From UBA4582 sp013204195 (GTDB lineage: Bacteria > Pseudomonadota > Gammaproteobacteria > Pseudomonadales > Azotimanducaceae), in the NCBI GenBank assembly GCA_963925735.1, contig CAWUUH010000006.1, forward strand, positions 1 through 64,000: a stretch of 64,000 nt of DNA, read 5' to 3'. A program made the position numbers and the translations under genes. The notes below the pieces were generated by a model. The model saw only the letters and a program-made list of their open reading frames with translations. It was not told the origin of the DNA and made no database searches. How positions within the stretch are numbered: the first letter of the stretch is position 1; each line of letters starts with the position of its first letter. Positions 9,068-17,774 of the stretch are shown in pieces.

Positions 9068-9924
9068 AATGTACCTCCAGCACGTTGGTATGCGATTTTG
9101 GCGGCCCGCTTAGCCAGAACGCCGGCCACCTTGGTTCTATATTCGATGGTACCGCGCTTGTCGTCGATCGGATTACAGGCTGCGGAGCAAGCCGCGGCCA
9201 GTTCTTCCAGCGCCGCTTCGTCAAGTTTGGTGCCGATAATGGCTTTCGCTGCTTTAGCAACGATGACAGCGGTCGGGGCAACAGCGCCCAGTACGACCCG
9301 GGCCGTTTTCACCACCCCGCGCTGCAATGTCAAGTTCACAGCAGCACTGACAACTGCGATGTCCATTTCTGTTCTTGGGGTGAAACGCAGATAAGCATCC
9401 CCTGAGCGCGGCAACCGCGCCGGCAAGGTAATTGCCTCAACCACCTCGCCTTTCGCCAAAGATGTCTTACCAGGACCGATAACGACTTTCTCGACAGCGA
9501 CCGTACGACGCTTATCTTTACCGACAATAATCGCCTTGGCACCGGCCGCTATCATGGCTGGCACACTGTCGGCCGCTGGCGATCCGTTACAGAGATTACC
9601 AACCATCGTGCAACGACCTTGTATTTGGTCAGAGCCAATCAGGTTAGCGGCTTCAACTACGCCCGGCCAAGCCTTGCTGAGGGCGGCATGTTCGCCCATC
9701 GCGGCACCACAAACCGCGGCGCCGATTTTGAATCCCGCCGCGCTCTTAGTAATGGATTGCATCGCGGGGATATGTTTGATGTCAACCACAAGGTCCGGCT
9801 CTGCCATACCCATCTTCATACGAACCAGCAGATCAGTCCCTCCGGCAAGAATATGGGCCTGGCCCTTCTCCTTATGAAGAAGCGTAGCGGCTTCCTTTGT
9901 TGTTGTTGGCGTTTCATATCTCAT
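9064..9924 (-). CDS. FAD-binding medium subunit of molybdenum hydroxylase (CoxM type)
   Basis: 286-aa FAD subunit of the xanthine dehydrogenase/CO dehydrogenase family. It contains the pyrophosphate-binding AGGTDLLVRMKMG near residue 28 and the second flavin motif MVGNLCNGSPAADSVP, followed by LRFTPRTEMDIAVVSAAV and the C-terminal domain. It is the first gene of the M-S-L unit and is divergent from the HD-domain gene, with a 246-base intergenic region that should hold both promoters. It would accept electrons from the CoxS-like subunit and pass them to NAD or another acceptor. Confidence 0.95.
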   Translation of the reverse strand: MRYETPTTTKEAATLLHKEKGQAHILAGGTDLLVRMKMGMAEPDLVVDIKHIPAMQSITKSAAGFKIGAAVCGAAMGEHAALSKAWPGVVEAANLIGSDQIQGRCTMVGNLCNGSPAADSVPAMIAAGAKAIIVGKDKRRTVAVEKVVIGPGKTSLAKGEVVEAITLPARLPRSGDAYLRFTPRTEMDIAVVSAAVNLTLQRGVVKTARVVLGAVAPTAVIVAKAAKAIIGTKLDEAALEELAAACSAACNPIDDKRGTIEYRTKVAGVLAKRAAKIAYQRAGGTL

Positions 9925-10170
9925 TGTTTTTTCATGCTCCTGTTATTGCGCGAATATAGAGATCGTAATCCTTTGCGACAAGGGCTTACAACTGCTGCGG
10001 AATTTTTATACCGATTTTAAGCAAAATAAGCCAGCAATTCCCCTGAAAATACCGAGTTCATCTACCGCCATCGTCACCAACGGCATAACGGGAGGCGCAC
10101 GCTGTATAATTGACCCCACCTCGATTCCCCACTATCATCCTGTTTTTAAACACAATTACTGGAGACCCAG

Positions 10171-10722
10171 ATGTTCACACGAATGGATCAAGGTACCGAA
10201 GCAGACTGGAATCATATTGGCCAGGAACATGTACCTCATATCAAAGATATGCCAAACCGTATCTATGGCATGTTAGCGTCACTGGAAGGCGTGTCATTGG
10301 GTTTCGCCACTGACCAACTCCATCACTCATTGCAGACCGCAACGATGGCCCGCAGAGCCGGCGCCTCAGATGAGATGGTGTTACTCAGCCTGCTCCACGA
10401 CATTGGCAAAACTATCAGCGTGATTAATCACGGTCAGATCTGTGCTGAAATCATCAAGGCCTATGTGAGCGAAGACGCCTATCACATCATTCGCACCCAT
10501 CAGGATTTTCAGGGTGAGCACTACTACCATTTCCAAGGCAAGGAGCGGGACCTGCGATTACAGTTCAAGGACGAGCCCTGGTTTGCCAAGGCAGAGCAGT
10601 TTACTGATGAGTGGGACCAAGCAGCCTTTGACCCCGCCTACGAAGTTGATTCATTGGCTAGCTTCAAGCCACTGATCGACAAATTCTTCGCCGTGCCAGG
10701 CAAAATGGCGAAAGCCGCTTAA
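10171..10722 (+). CDS. HD-domain protein resembling the PhnZ/TmpB diiron oxygenase group
   Basis: 183-aa HD-fold protein. Candidate metal ligands follow the PhnZ-like pattern: H52 in LHHSLQTATMA, H76-D77 in LLHDIGK, H87 in INHGQ, H110 in RTHQDFQG and D149 in TDEWDQAAFDP. The LQTA-x-LLHDIG arrangement and the EWDQ-xx-FDP ending are characteristic of small HD proteins related to the mixed-valent diiron phosphonate oxygenase PhnZ. The plain phosphohydrolase alternative cannot be excluded. No PhnY or phosphonate genes are seen beside it. ATG 10171 has CTGGAG upstream. It stands alone, divergent from the molybdenum hydroxylase unit. Confidence 0.8.
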   Translation: MFTRMDQGTEADWNHIGQEHVPHIKDMPNRIYGMLASLEGVSLGFATDQLHHSLQTATMARRAGASDEMVLLSLLHDIGKTISVINHGQICAEIIKAYVSEDAYHIIRTHQDFQGEHYYHFQGKERDLRLQFKDEPWFAKAEQFTDEWDQAAFDPAYEVDSLASFKPLIDKFFAVPGKMAKAA

Positions 10723-10739
10723 GGTTTAAGCCACCACTT

Positions 10740-10771
10740 GCGATTATCGAGACCAAGACCTCGATAATCGC
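10740..10771. other. perfect 12-bp inverted repeat downstream of the HD-domain gene
   Basis: GCGATTATCGAG at 10740-10751 is perfectly complementary to CTCGATAATCGC at 10760-10771 around an 8-base loop. It begins 17 bases after the HD gene stop. There is no T-run, so it is either a U-less terminator or an mRNA-end stabiliser, or an operator for the lipoprotein unit that starts at 10818. Confidence 0.5.
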
Positions 10772-10817
10772 CCTGCTGCTCCCGCCCTTCTCAACGTCTC
10801 AGGCCCACCATTCTTCA

Positions 10818-11534
10818 ATGAGCAACGTCATTACGACAAGTCTTCTGTGCATCGCGGTCCTGACGAGTTGCGCCAGTAAAACCCGAGAGGTGCCGGCGCT
10901 CAAAATCGCACCGTTGGCGGATTTTTCCGGCTCTTGGGAAATCGACTACGAACATACAGAAAACCCTCAGGACCGACTCAGCTACCTGTATGAGATCGCT
11001 CAAAGTCAATTCGAACAACAGCAGAAAATGAAAACCGACCGGGATGGAGCACGGCCCGCATCGGGCAATTCCCTGCGAGACTTATCTGCCGTTATCAAAC
11101 TGGGCACGCTGGCTGATGCCAGCACCCAGTCAACCGTCTTAACCATTGACCAGTCTCTAGACTATATATCGGTCAAGCGCAGTGGTGACTATGCCCTGAC
11201 CTGCGATTTTCTCGCCCCAGCCAATGACCTGGCGATTGGTCAGGAGTCTTGCGGACTGGACAGCAATGGCCAGCTGGTGTTCGCCACTCAATTGCCGGAA
11301 GGCCTGACGGTGATCAACCGCTACAGTCTCGCCAGGGGTAGCCAAACATTCGAGAGCAAACGATTGATGGTTTCAACCACCCTAGTCTCTGCCAAAATGG
11401 GCCAGTCCTTTAGCCTAAACCGAGTGTATCGGCTATTTCCGCCTGGCAAAGGGCTCTACGCCTGTGAATACACCCTCGAGAAAAAGAAGGTCTGTCGACT
11501 TCGGCAGGATGACACGGCGGTCACCGATGACTAG
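10818..11534 (+). CDS. lipoprotein of unknown function
   Basis: 238-aa protein with a short lipoprotein signal (SLLCIAVLTSC, lipid-modified Cys at residue 18). The mature part opens with a strand-rich FSGSWEIDYEHTENP segment and contains two cysteine pairs late on (CDFLAP/ESCG and ACEY/KVCR) that could form disulfides in the periplasm. I do not recognise a family. Its 3' end overlaps the start of the next lipoprotein gene by eight bases, so the two are probably translated together and may act together at the envelope. Confidence 0.7.
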   Translation: MSNVITTSLLCIAVLTSCASKTREVPALKIAPLADFSGSWEIDYEHTENPQDRLSYLYEIAQSQFEQQQKMKTDRDGARPASGNSLRDLSAVIKLGTLADASTQSTVLTIDQSLDYISVKRSGDYALTCDFLAPANDLAIGQESCGLDSNGQLVFATQLPEGLTVINRYSLARGSQTFESKRLMVSTTLVSAKMGQSFSLNRVYRLFPPGKGLYACEYTLEKKKVCRLRQDDTAVTDD

Positions 11535-12618
11535 AGCCGCACTGCTAACCCTCGTGCTCCTGTTATCCGCCTGCGCGACTCAACACCGGGACATTTCCGT
11601 CACCGTACATGCGCCTGAAGCCTTGATTGTTGCGGGTACCCCCACCTTACCGTACTTCAATATCAGCATTGCGGTCTTCTCCAATCCGAGCCTGATACCC
11701 GACAACGCCAGCGCTGGCCGAATCAATCGCATCTACGGACCTATTCATGAGGCCGAAGCGAATTATCTGCCAATCATCCTGCGCAACAGCCTGATCGAAT
11801 CCGGACACTGGGGCGCTGTCAGAGTCGGACCCAGCGAGGATGTCGCTGCAGAACTCCAGATCACCGCGACCATTCTGACCTCTACTGCTCTGGACCTGGC
11901 GTTACACGTTAAGGTGGTCGACAGTCGCGGGGTCATCTGGCTCGACAACCTATACAGTGACCAAGCCCAGACCGCCGCTTATGCTGTTGATGAACGACTG
12001 CGCCAGGACCCATTCCAGGGACTGTATCATCGCATCGCCAACGATATTTACCGGGCGCGAAGCCAGCTGACCGCCTTTGAAGCCACCTGGATTGTTCGCG
12101 CTTCATTGCTACGTTATGCCAACGCCCTCGCGCCACAGGCCTTCGCCAGTTACCTGGCAATAGACCCACAAGGCATCATCGAGGTCACGGGCCTGCCCGC
12201 ACTCGACGATAAAATGTATCAACGAGTCAAAAAAATTCGAGAGGCTGAATACCGATTTACCGACCTGATGGATGAACATTTCAACTTGTTCTTTGACAGG
12301 CTGCAGACCGTCTATCCCTACTGGCAGACCTACAGCTACGAACTGCTGGCCTACAACGACCAAATCAAGACCAATGGTTCCGTGAGCAACCGCCGCCGGT
12401 CCGGTAGCTGGGAGGCGACGGAAGATGTCTATCGAACCTATAAAGAATACAAAATGAACGAAGATGAACTGCGGGAACTGGCCGACTCCTTTAAGGCTGA
12501 AATCCATCCGACCATCTCAATGCTGGAAGGCAGTGTCATTGAACTCAAGGGCCCTCTCGAAGCTCAGTATGAACAATGGCGTTCGATCCTTCGGGAAATT
12601 TACGCTCAAGAGCGTTAA
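11527..12618 (+). CDS. lipoprotein of unknown function, coupled to the preceding one
   Basis: 363-aa protein starting MTRAALLTLVLLLSAC, a clear lipoprotein signal with the lipidated Cys at residue 16. I chose the ATG at 11527, which overlaps the previous stop, because it places this signal at the N-terminus; an in-frame ATG at 11464 would bury it. The mature protein has a GTPTLPYFNISIAVF segment, a strand-rich first half (ELQITATILTSTALDLALHVKVVDSRGVIWLDN) and a helical, charged second half (residues about 230-363). No family is recognised with certainty. The paired arrangement suggests an envelope complex. Confidence 0.75.
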   Translation: MTRAALLTLVLLLSACATQHRDISVTVHAPEALIVAGTPTLPYFNISIAVFSNPSLIPDNASAGRINRIYGPIHEAEANYLPIILRNSLIESGHWGAVRVGPSEDVAAELQITATILTSTALDLALHVKVVDSRGVIWLDNLYSDQAQTAAYAVDERLRQDPFQGLYHRIANDIYRARSQLTAFEATWIVRASLLRYANALAPQAFASYLAIDPQGIIEVTGLPALDDKMYQRVKKIREAEYRFTDLMDEHFNLFFDRLQTVYPYWQTYSYELLAYNDQIKTNGSVSNRRRSGSWEATEDVYRTYKEYKMNEDELRELADSFKAEIHPTISMLEGSVIELKGPLEAQYEQWRSILREIYAQER

Positions 12619-12766
12619 GACCGCCGAGGTCATGACGCTAGCCCTTTTGATTCATGCGCGACACAGCGAGGTCTCGAGCAACCAACCGGTCTCTTGCCGA
12701 TCGTATAAAATCGGATAGATGCAGACTGTGCATCTGGGTTACAGTTAACCCCAACTGGAGAACCAG

Positions 12767-13927
12767 ATGAGCCGATCAAAACCCCTCGCCCACCTCAAGG
12801 TACTTGATTTTTCCGCCGTCTATGCTGGGCCCATCTGCTCGCGGCTATTGTCAGATTGCGGCGCCGATGTCATTAAGGTCGAAACGATTCAAGGCGGCGA
12901 CGTTACTCGCGGACCTAAGGGTACCAGCCGGGTCTTCAGCCACTTTAACGCTGGCAAACGCAGTATCGCTATAGACCTCAAGCATAGGGCGGGTCAGGAC
13001 ATTGCCCGCCAGATGCTGGCCGAAGCGGACGTGGTCATCGAGAACTTTCGACCTGGCGTGATGGCGCAATTCGGCCTCGACTATACATCGGTCAAACAAA
13101 TCAAACCGGATATCGTCTATTGCTCTATCTCCGGGTTTGGGCAACAAGGGCCATTCGCTCAACGGGCGGCTTACGCACCCATCGCCCACGCCGCCAGCGG
13201 CTTCGATATAGCCCATATGCGCACCCAGTTGGATTCGGATGCGCCGTCAGTCTCGAGCATTATGATTGCGGATATGCTCACCGGCTCCTACGCCTTTGGC
13301 GCCATTCAAACAGCCTTACTAGGGCGAGAGCGCAGCGGTGAGGGTGACTATATTGATGTCACCATGCTTGAATCCATGATGAGCCTGATTCCTGCCCAGG
13401 TTCAGCTCGCGCAGATTCCAAACGCGACACCGGGTAATGGCTTCCACCCCGTTCGTACCAGCGACGGCTTCGTCATGATTTGTATCGTCTCTGGAAAGAA
13501 TATGCGCCGCCTCTGTGAGGCGATCAACCGCACCGATATGCTCCAGGATGAAAGATTCGCTGCGGGTGGACATTTCAAAAATACCGCCGCTTTCGTCGCG
13601 GAAATAGAAATTTGGTCCAAGTCCCTGTCAGCCCAGGAGTGCGAACTGGCGCTGAACAAATTTGGCGTTCCGTGCAGCTTGTACAATAGTCCCGAAGACC
13701 TGTTCGATCATCCCCAGGTCATATCAAGGCAGGCATTCACTGAGCAAGAGGATGTATATGGTGCCTTTTTGATTCAAAACGCGCCGTTTAAATTAGCGAG
13801 CGTTGACATCTCGACATCCAGTCACTCACCAAAACTTGGTCAGCATACTGATGAAGTATTGGCGCAGGTACTCAAGTTTTCTGCCACCGAAATTGCACGG
13901 TTGCGATCGGAGGGTATCATCGATTAA
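12767..13927 (+). CDS. class III CoA-transferase (CaiB/BaiF family)
   Basis: 386-aa CoA-transferase that would move CoA between an acyl-CoA and a free acid. Family features are visible along its length: LKVLDFSAVYAGPICSRLLSDCGADVIKVE at the N-terminus, the NAGKRSIAIDLK motif, VVIENFRPGVMAQFGLDY, the SISGFGQQGP loop, and IADMLTGSYAFGA, whose Asp is at the position of the acyl-carrying catalytic aspartate. Start ATG 12767 has GGAG 7 bases upstream. It stands alone on the plus strand after the lipoprotein pair. Substrate unknown; CaiB relatives act on carnitine, bile-acid, terpenoid or dicarboxylic CoA esters. Confidence 0.93.
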   Translation: MSRSKPLAHLKVLDFSAVYAGPICSRLLSDCGADVIKVETIQGGDVTRGPKGTSRVFSHFNAGKRSIAIDLKHRAGQDIARQMLAEADVVIENFRPGVMAQFGLDYTSVKQIKPDIVYCSISGFGQQGPFAQRAAYAPIAHAASGFDIAHMRTQLDSDAPSVSSIMIADMLTGSYAFGAIQTALLGRERSGEGDYIDVTMLESMMSLIPAQVQLAQIPNATPGNGFHPVRTSDGFVMICIVSGKNMRRLCEAINRTDMLQDERFAAGGHFKNTAAFVAEIEIWSKSLSAQECELALNKFGVPCSLYNSPEDLFDHPQVISRQAFTEQEDVYGAFLIQNAPFKLASVDISTSSHSPKLGQHTDEVLAQVLKFSATEIARLRSEGIID

Positions 13928-14043
13928 ATGGCGGTCTGGAATCTACCTAAGACGCCAAACCCGGATAATTCTGATCGACGACTATTCTGGCAAACCCGCC
14001 AGCCCTATTCAGCACTTATTATCAGCAAAGGCAAGGAACCGGC

Positions 14044-16083
14044 ATGAGCAATCCATTTTTTGAGGACTGGAACACACCGTACGGTATTCCACCTTTTGAT
14101 CTTATTCACAATGAACACTACCTCGAAGCCTTTGAACGAGGATTCGCCGAGCAAAATGCCGAGATCGATCGCATAGCGCAGAATCAGGCTCCGGCTAACT
14201 TCACAAACACCATCGAGGCGCTGGAGCGATCAGGCGCGCTATTGGCCAAGACCGGCATGGTGTTCTCTAATCTAAGCTCATCAGACACCAATGACTCGCT
14301 GCAAGCTATCGAGCTGGCCCTGTCACCCAAATATGCCGCACATGAAGGTCAATTGCTGAATAATCAGGCGTTGTTTGCGCGGGTCAAACAGGTCTTCGCG
14401 AGCCTGCCTGAGGCCGGTCTGGACGCTGATCAGGTCAAGCTCTGCGAGGACGCTCACACGCGATTCGTTCGTGCCGGCGCGGCCCTTGAAGAGCAGGCCC
14501 GAAACCAGGTTATGGCATTAGATGAAACCCTGGCAGAACTGCAGACCCAATTTAGCCAGAACGTGCTCAAAGACACCAACGAGTTTGAACTGGTGATCGA
14601 CGCTAGCGAGGATATTGCTGGCCTGTCTCAAACCACTTTGCAGGCTGCCAAGGCTGAAGCCCAGCAGCGCGGCAAAGCCAACAGCTATGTCTTTACTGTC
14701 TCAAGGTCTTCAATCACACCGTTACTACAATTCGCCGACTCACGAGAACTGCGCGAAAAAATGTACCGCGCCTATATCCGCAATGGCGCTAACGACAATG
14801 CTAACAACAACCAGCCCATTGTCAGCCAGATCGCCACACTACGATTACAACGCGCTCAATTGTTGGGTTACTCGAGCCATGCCCACTACATGCTGGACGA
14901 TCGAATGGCCAAGCGCCCAGCCAACGTCAGCGAACTATTGGGGCAGATCTGGCAACCTACCCAAGCAAAGGTGGCACAGGAAGCGCAAGACCTGCAGACC
15001 ATGATTCAGGAACGAGGCGACAATTACGAGCTAGCCCCCTGGGACTGGTGGTATTACACCGAGAAGTTACGCAGCGAGCGCTATGCCCTCGACGAAGATC
15101 AGGTGAAACCCTACTTCAAACTTGAAAACGTTCGCGATGGCGCCTTCGATGTTGCGCACCGGCTTTTTGGCTTGACCTTTGAGCTGGTCAACGATGTGCC
15201 GGTCTATCATCCCGATGTCCTCAGTTACCAGGTCACGGATGCCGATGGCTCACTAATCGGTTTGTTTCTAGTGGATTATTTTATGCGACCCTCGAAGCAA
15301 GGCGGCGCTTGGATGAGTGAATTTCGGGCCCAATCCAACCTCGATGCCAGTGTTCGACCGATCGTGGTCAATTGCTGCAACTTTCCAAAATCCACCCCCT
15401 GCCTGTTAACGATGGACGAGGTGCGCACGCTGTTTCACGAGTTCGGTCATGGCCTACACGGGCTGTTGAGTCAGGTGCGATATGAAAGCCAGTCTGGCAC
15501 AAATGTGAAACAGGACTTCGTTGAGTTGCCTTCACAGATCATGGAGCATTGGGCGACCGAGCCAAGCGTCTTGCGCAACTATGCCAGACATGTGGACACC
15601 GGCGAGCCCATACCCGACGCTTTGATCGACAAGCTGCTCGCTGCCGATACTTTTAACCAGGGCTTTGCCACCACGGAATACCTTGCGGCCTCATATCTGG
15701 ATATGGCCTGGTCCGGCATCGAAGCACCCACGGCGCTGGGGGTCGACGAATTTGAGTCCCAAGCCATGGCCGCCATCAACTTAATCGATGTGGTTGGGCC
15801 TCGATACAATTCAGGCTATTTTCAGCATATATTTGCTGGGGATGATTATTCCGCAGGCTATTACGCTTATATCTGGGCCGAGGTGCTGGATGCTGATGGC
15901 TTTGAGGCCTTCAAGGAAAATGGCATCTTTGATCCAGCCACGGCGCTGTCATTTCGCCAAAATGTACTAGAACGTGGCGGTACCGCGGAGGCCATGAGCC
16001 TTTACCAGGCCTTTCGAGGTCGGGCGCCTGCCGTCGAGCCACTGCTGAAGAAGCGTGGCCTGTTGACGACCTCCGGCACCTGA
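14044..16083 (+). CDS. dcp: M3 family metallopeptidase, peptidyl-dipeptidase Dcp type
   Basis: 679-aa zinc oligopeptidase, the usual length for Dcp. The zinc site FHEFGHGLHG places H465-E466 and H469, with the third ligand expected in the following helix (FVELPSQIMEHWATEP). PWDWWYYTEKLRSERYALDEDQVKPYF resembles Dcp more than oligopeptidase A. No signal peptide is evident (starts MSNPFFEDWNTPYGIPPF), so it is probably cytoplasmic and completes degradation of short peptides. ATG 14044 has AAGGAA upstream. It is followed at 49 bases by the M20-fold lipoprotein gene. Confidence 0.93.
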   Translation: MSNPFFEDWNTPYGIPPFDLIHNEHYLEAFERGFAEQNAEIDRIAQNQAPANFTNTIEALERSGALLAKTGMVFSNLSSSDTNDSLQAIELALSPKYAAHEGQLLNNQALFARVKQVFASLPEAGLDADQVKLCEDAHTRFVRAGAALEEQARNQVMALDETLAELQTQFSQNVLKDTNEFELVIDASEDIAGLSQTTLQAAKAEAQQRGKANSYVFTVSRSSITPLLQFADSRELREKMYRAYIRNGANDNANNNQPIVSQIATLRLQRAQLLGYSSHAHYMLDDRMAKRPANVSELLGQIWQPTQAKVAQEAQDLQTMIQERGDNYELAPWDWWYYTEKLRSERYALDEDQVKPYFKLENVRDGAFDVAHRLFGLTFELVNDVPVYHPDVLSYQVTDADGSLIGLFLVDYFMRPSKQGGAWMSEFRAQSNLDASVRPIVVNCCNFPKSTPCLLTMDEVRTLFHEFGHGLHGLLSQVRYESQSGTNVKQDFVELPSQIMEHWATEPSVLRNYARHVDTGEPIPDALIDKLLAADTFNQGFATTEYLAASYLDMAWSGIEAPTALGVDEFESQAMAAINLIDVVGPRYNSGYFQHIFAGDDYSAGYYAYIWAEVLDADGFEAFKENGIFDPATALSFRQNVLERGGTAEAMSLYQAFRGRAPAVEPLLKKRGLLTTSGT

Positions 16084-16132
16084 GCCCTTACAGGGCTGGG
16101 CTTGACACTCTCATTCATCGGAAAACCACCCT

Positions 16133-17728
16133 ATGAAAACACACAACTTTTTTCCGTTAATCGCACTTTCACTCTGTTTGCTAGCCGCCTGCGACGGCGG
16201 CAAGCATTCTGCAGAGCGCCTGGACAACTCGACGACCGCGCCGGCTATTCAGCGCCCGGTGTTTACTATCGACACCGACAAGGCCTTCGACCCCTCCGCG
16301 GTACCGGCATACACCGGCGACCACCAAACCATCTATGCCCATATCGATAGTGCCCTACCCGCGCATATTGGTGCCTTGCAACGCTGGTTGCGCCAACCTT
16401 CGATCAGCGCCCAGAACCAGGGCATTCAGGCGATGGCTGAGATGGTCCGGGATGATCTGGCCGACATCGGCTTTCAAGAAACTGCACTGATCCCTACTGA
16501 CGGCCACCCCGGTGTGTGGGGATACTTTGACGCCGGCGCTGAAAAAACCTTGCTGGTCTACATGATGTATGACGTGCAACCGGTCAATCCCGATGATTGG
16601 GACAGCCCGCCGTTCGAAGCCAATATCATCGACCATGAGTATGGCAAAGTGATCATGGCCCGAGGCGCGGTGAATCAAAAAGGACCAGAACGCGCCTTTC
16701 TCAACGCCCTCGAATCCATCATTGCTGTCACCGGCACCTTGCCCGTGAACCTGATGATCGCCGCTGAAGGTGAAGAGGAGCTTGGCTCACCCCATTACCC
16801 CCAAATCGTTGATGCCTATGAAGCGCGAATGAGGCAGGCCGATGGCGTTCTGTTTCCCATGGCCGTGCAGCGTCCAGACGGCAATGCCAGCATGTTGCTG
16901 GGCGTCAAGGGCATCGTCTATTTTGAGCTTGAATCCCGTGGCGGCGCTTGGGGCGGACCCCAGACTGCCGAGATTCACGGCTCTTACAAGGCCATCGTCG
17001 ACTCTCCAACTCTGCGTCTGATACAAGCCATTGCCAGTCTGACAACCGCCGATGGTAATACTATCTTGGTGCCCGGCTACTATGACGGCATTCGACCGCC
17101 AACCACCGAGGAGCAGGAATTGATCAACGGCGCCGCGGCACAATACGATGAGACCCGAATCCAGGCATCCCTTGGGGTGGCCCGCTGGATAGACGATATT
17201 CACGGCCGCGATGCGATCGTCGAATCGCTGTATCAACCGTCTCTGAACGTTGACGGTCTGTGGTCCGGTTATACCGGTGAAGGTACCAAGACCATTCTGC
17301 CCCACATTGCCACGGCAAAGATGGATTCACGTTTACCGGTGGGTATTGATCCCGACGAGGCGCTGACTAAGATCCGCAGCCATCTAGATGCCGGCGGCTT
17401 TCAGGACATCACCATTCGCAAACTATCAGGCTACCCCGCCGCCCAGACGTCCGTGGCAGCACCGTTGGTACAAGCAACAATCAGCGTCTACAACAAATAT
17501 ACCCAAGGTCTCGCGATTCAGCCGCGCATTCCTGGCAGCGCACCCTTCTACCAATTTACCGACCGCTTAGGTCTGCCGCTGGTGCCAGCAGGACTCGGCT
17601 ACGGCAATGGTGCTCATGCGCCTAACGAGTTTTTTCTCGTTGAGCCGACACCCGGTAGCGCCGTCAAAGGTCTCGCCGATATAGAGAAGGCCTATGTCGA
17701 TATGATCTATGCAGCGAGCGAGCGATAG
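16133..17728 (+). CDS. M20-fold peptidase-like lipoprotein with altered metal-ligand residues
   Basis: 531-aa exported protein with lipobox LAAC (Cys20). The M20 fold is recognisable: YDVQPVNPDDWDSPPFE, RGAVNQKGP, EGEEELGS and a C-terminal GNGAHAPNEF with the conserved His. Two positions that are metal ligands in characterised M20 enzymes differ. The His of the HxD motif is Met145 (MMYD) and the bridging Asp of the GxxDxKG motif is Asn181 (VNQKG). The Glu pair at 215-216 is kept. The gene may encode a peptidase subgroup with another metal arrangement, or a non-catalytic binding protein. Location next to dcp suggests peptide use. Start ATG 16133 follows weakly supported upstream sequence but gives a complete signal peptide. 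Confidence 0.85.
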   Translation: MKTHNFFPLIALSLCLLAACDGGKHSAERLDNSTTAPAIQRPVFTIDTDKAFDPSAVPAYTGDHQTIYAHIDSALPAHIGALQRWLRQPSISAQNQGIQAMAEMVRDDLADIGFQETALIPTDGHPGVWGYFDAGAEKTLLVYMMYDVQPVNPDDWDSPPFEANIIDHEYGKVIMARGAVNQKGPERAFLNALESIIAVTGTLPVNLMIAAEGEEELGSPHYPQIVDAYEARMRQADGVLFPMAVQRPDGNASMLLGVKGIVYFELESRGGAWGGPQTAEIHGSYKAIVDSPTLRLIQAIASLTTADGNTILVPGYYDGIRPPTTEEQELINGAAAQYDETRIQASLGVARWIDDIHGRDAIVESLYQPSLNVDGLWSGYTGEGTKTILPHIATAKMDSRLPVGIDPDEALTKIRSHLDAGGFQDITIRKLSGYPAAQTSVAAPLVQATISVYNKYTQGLAIQPRIPGSAPFYQFTDRLGLPLVPAGLGYGNGAHAPNEFFLVEPTPGSAVKGLADIEKAYVDMIYAASER

Positions 17729-17774
17729 TCACAAGGCATCAGCACCACAGATTCCTATTTGATCCAATTCGAGA

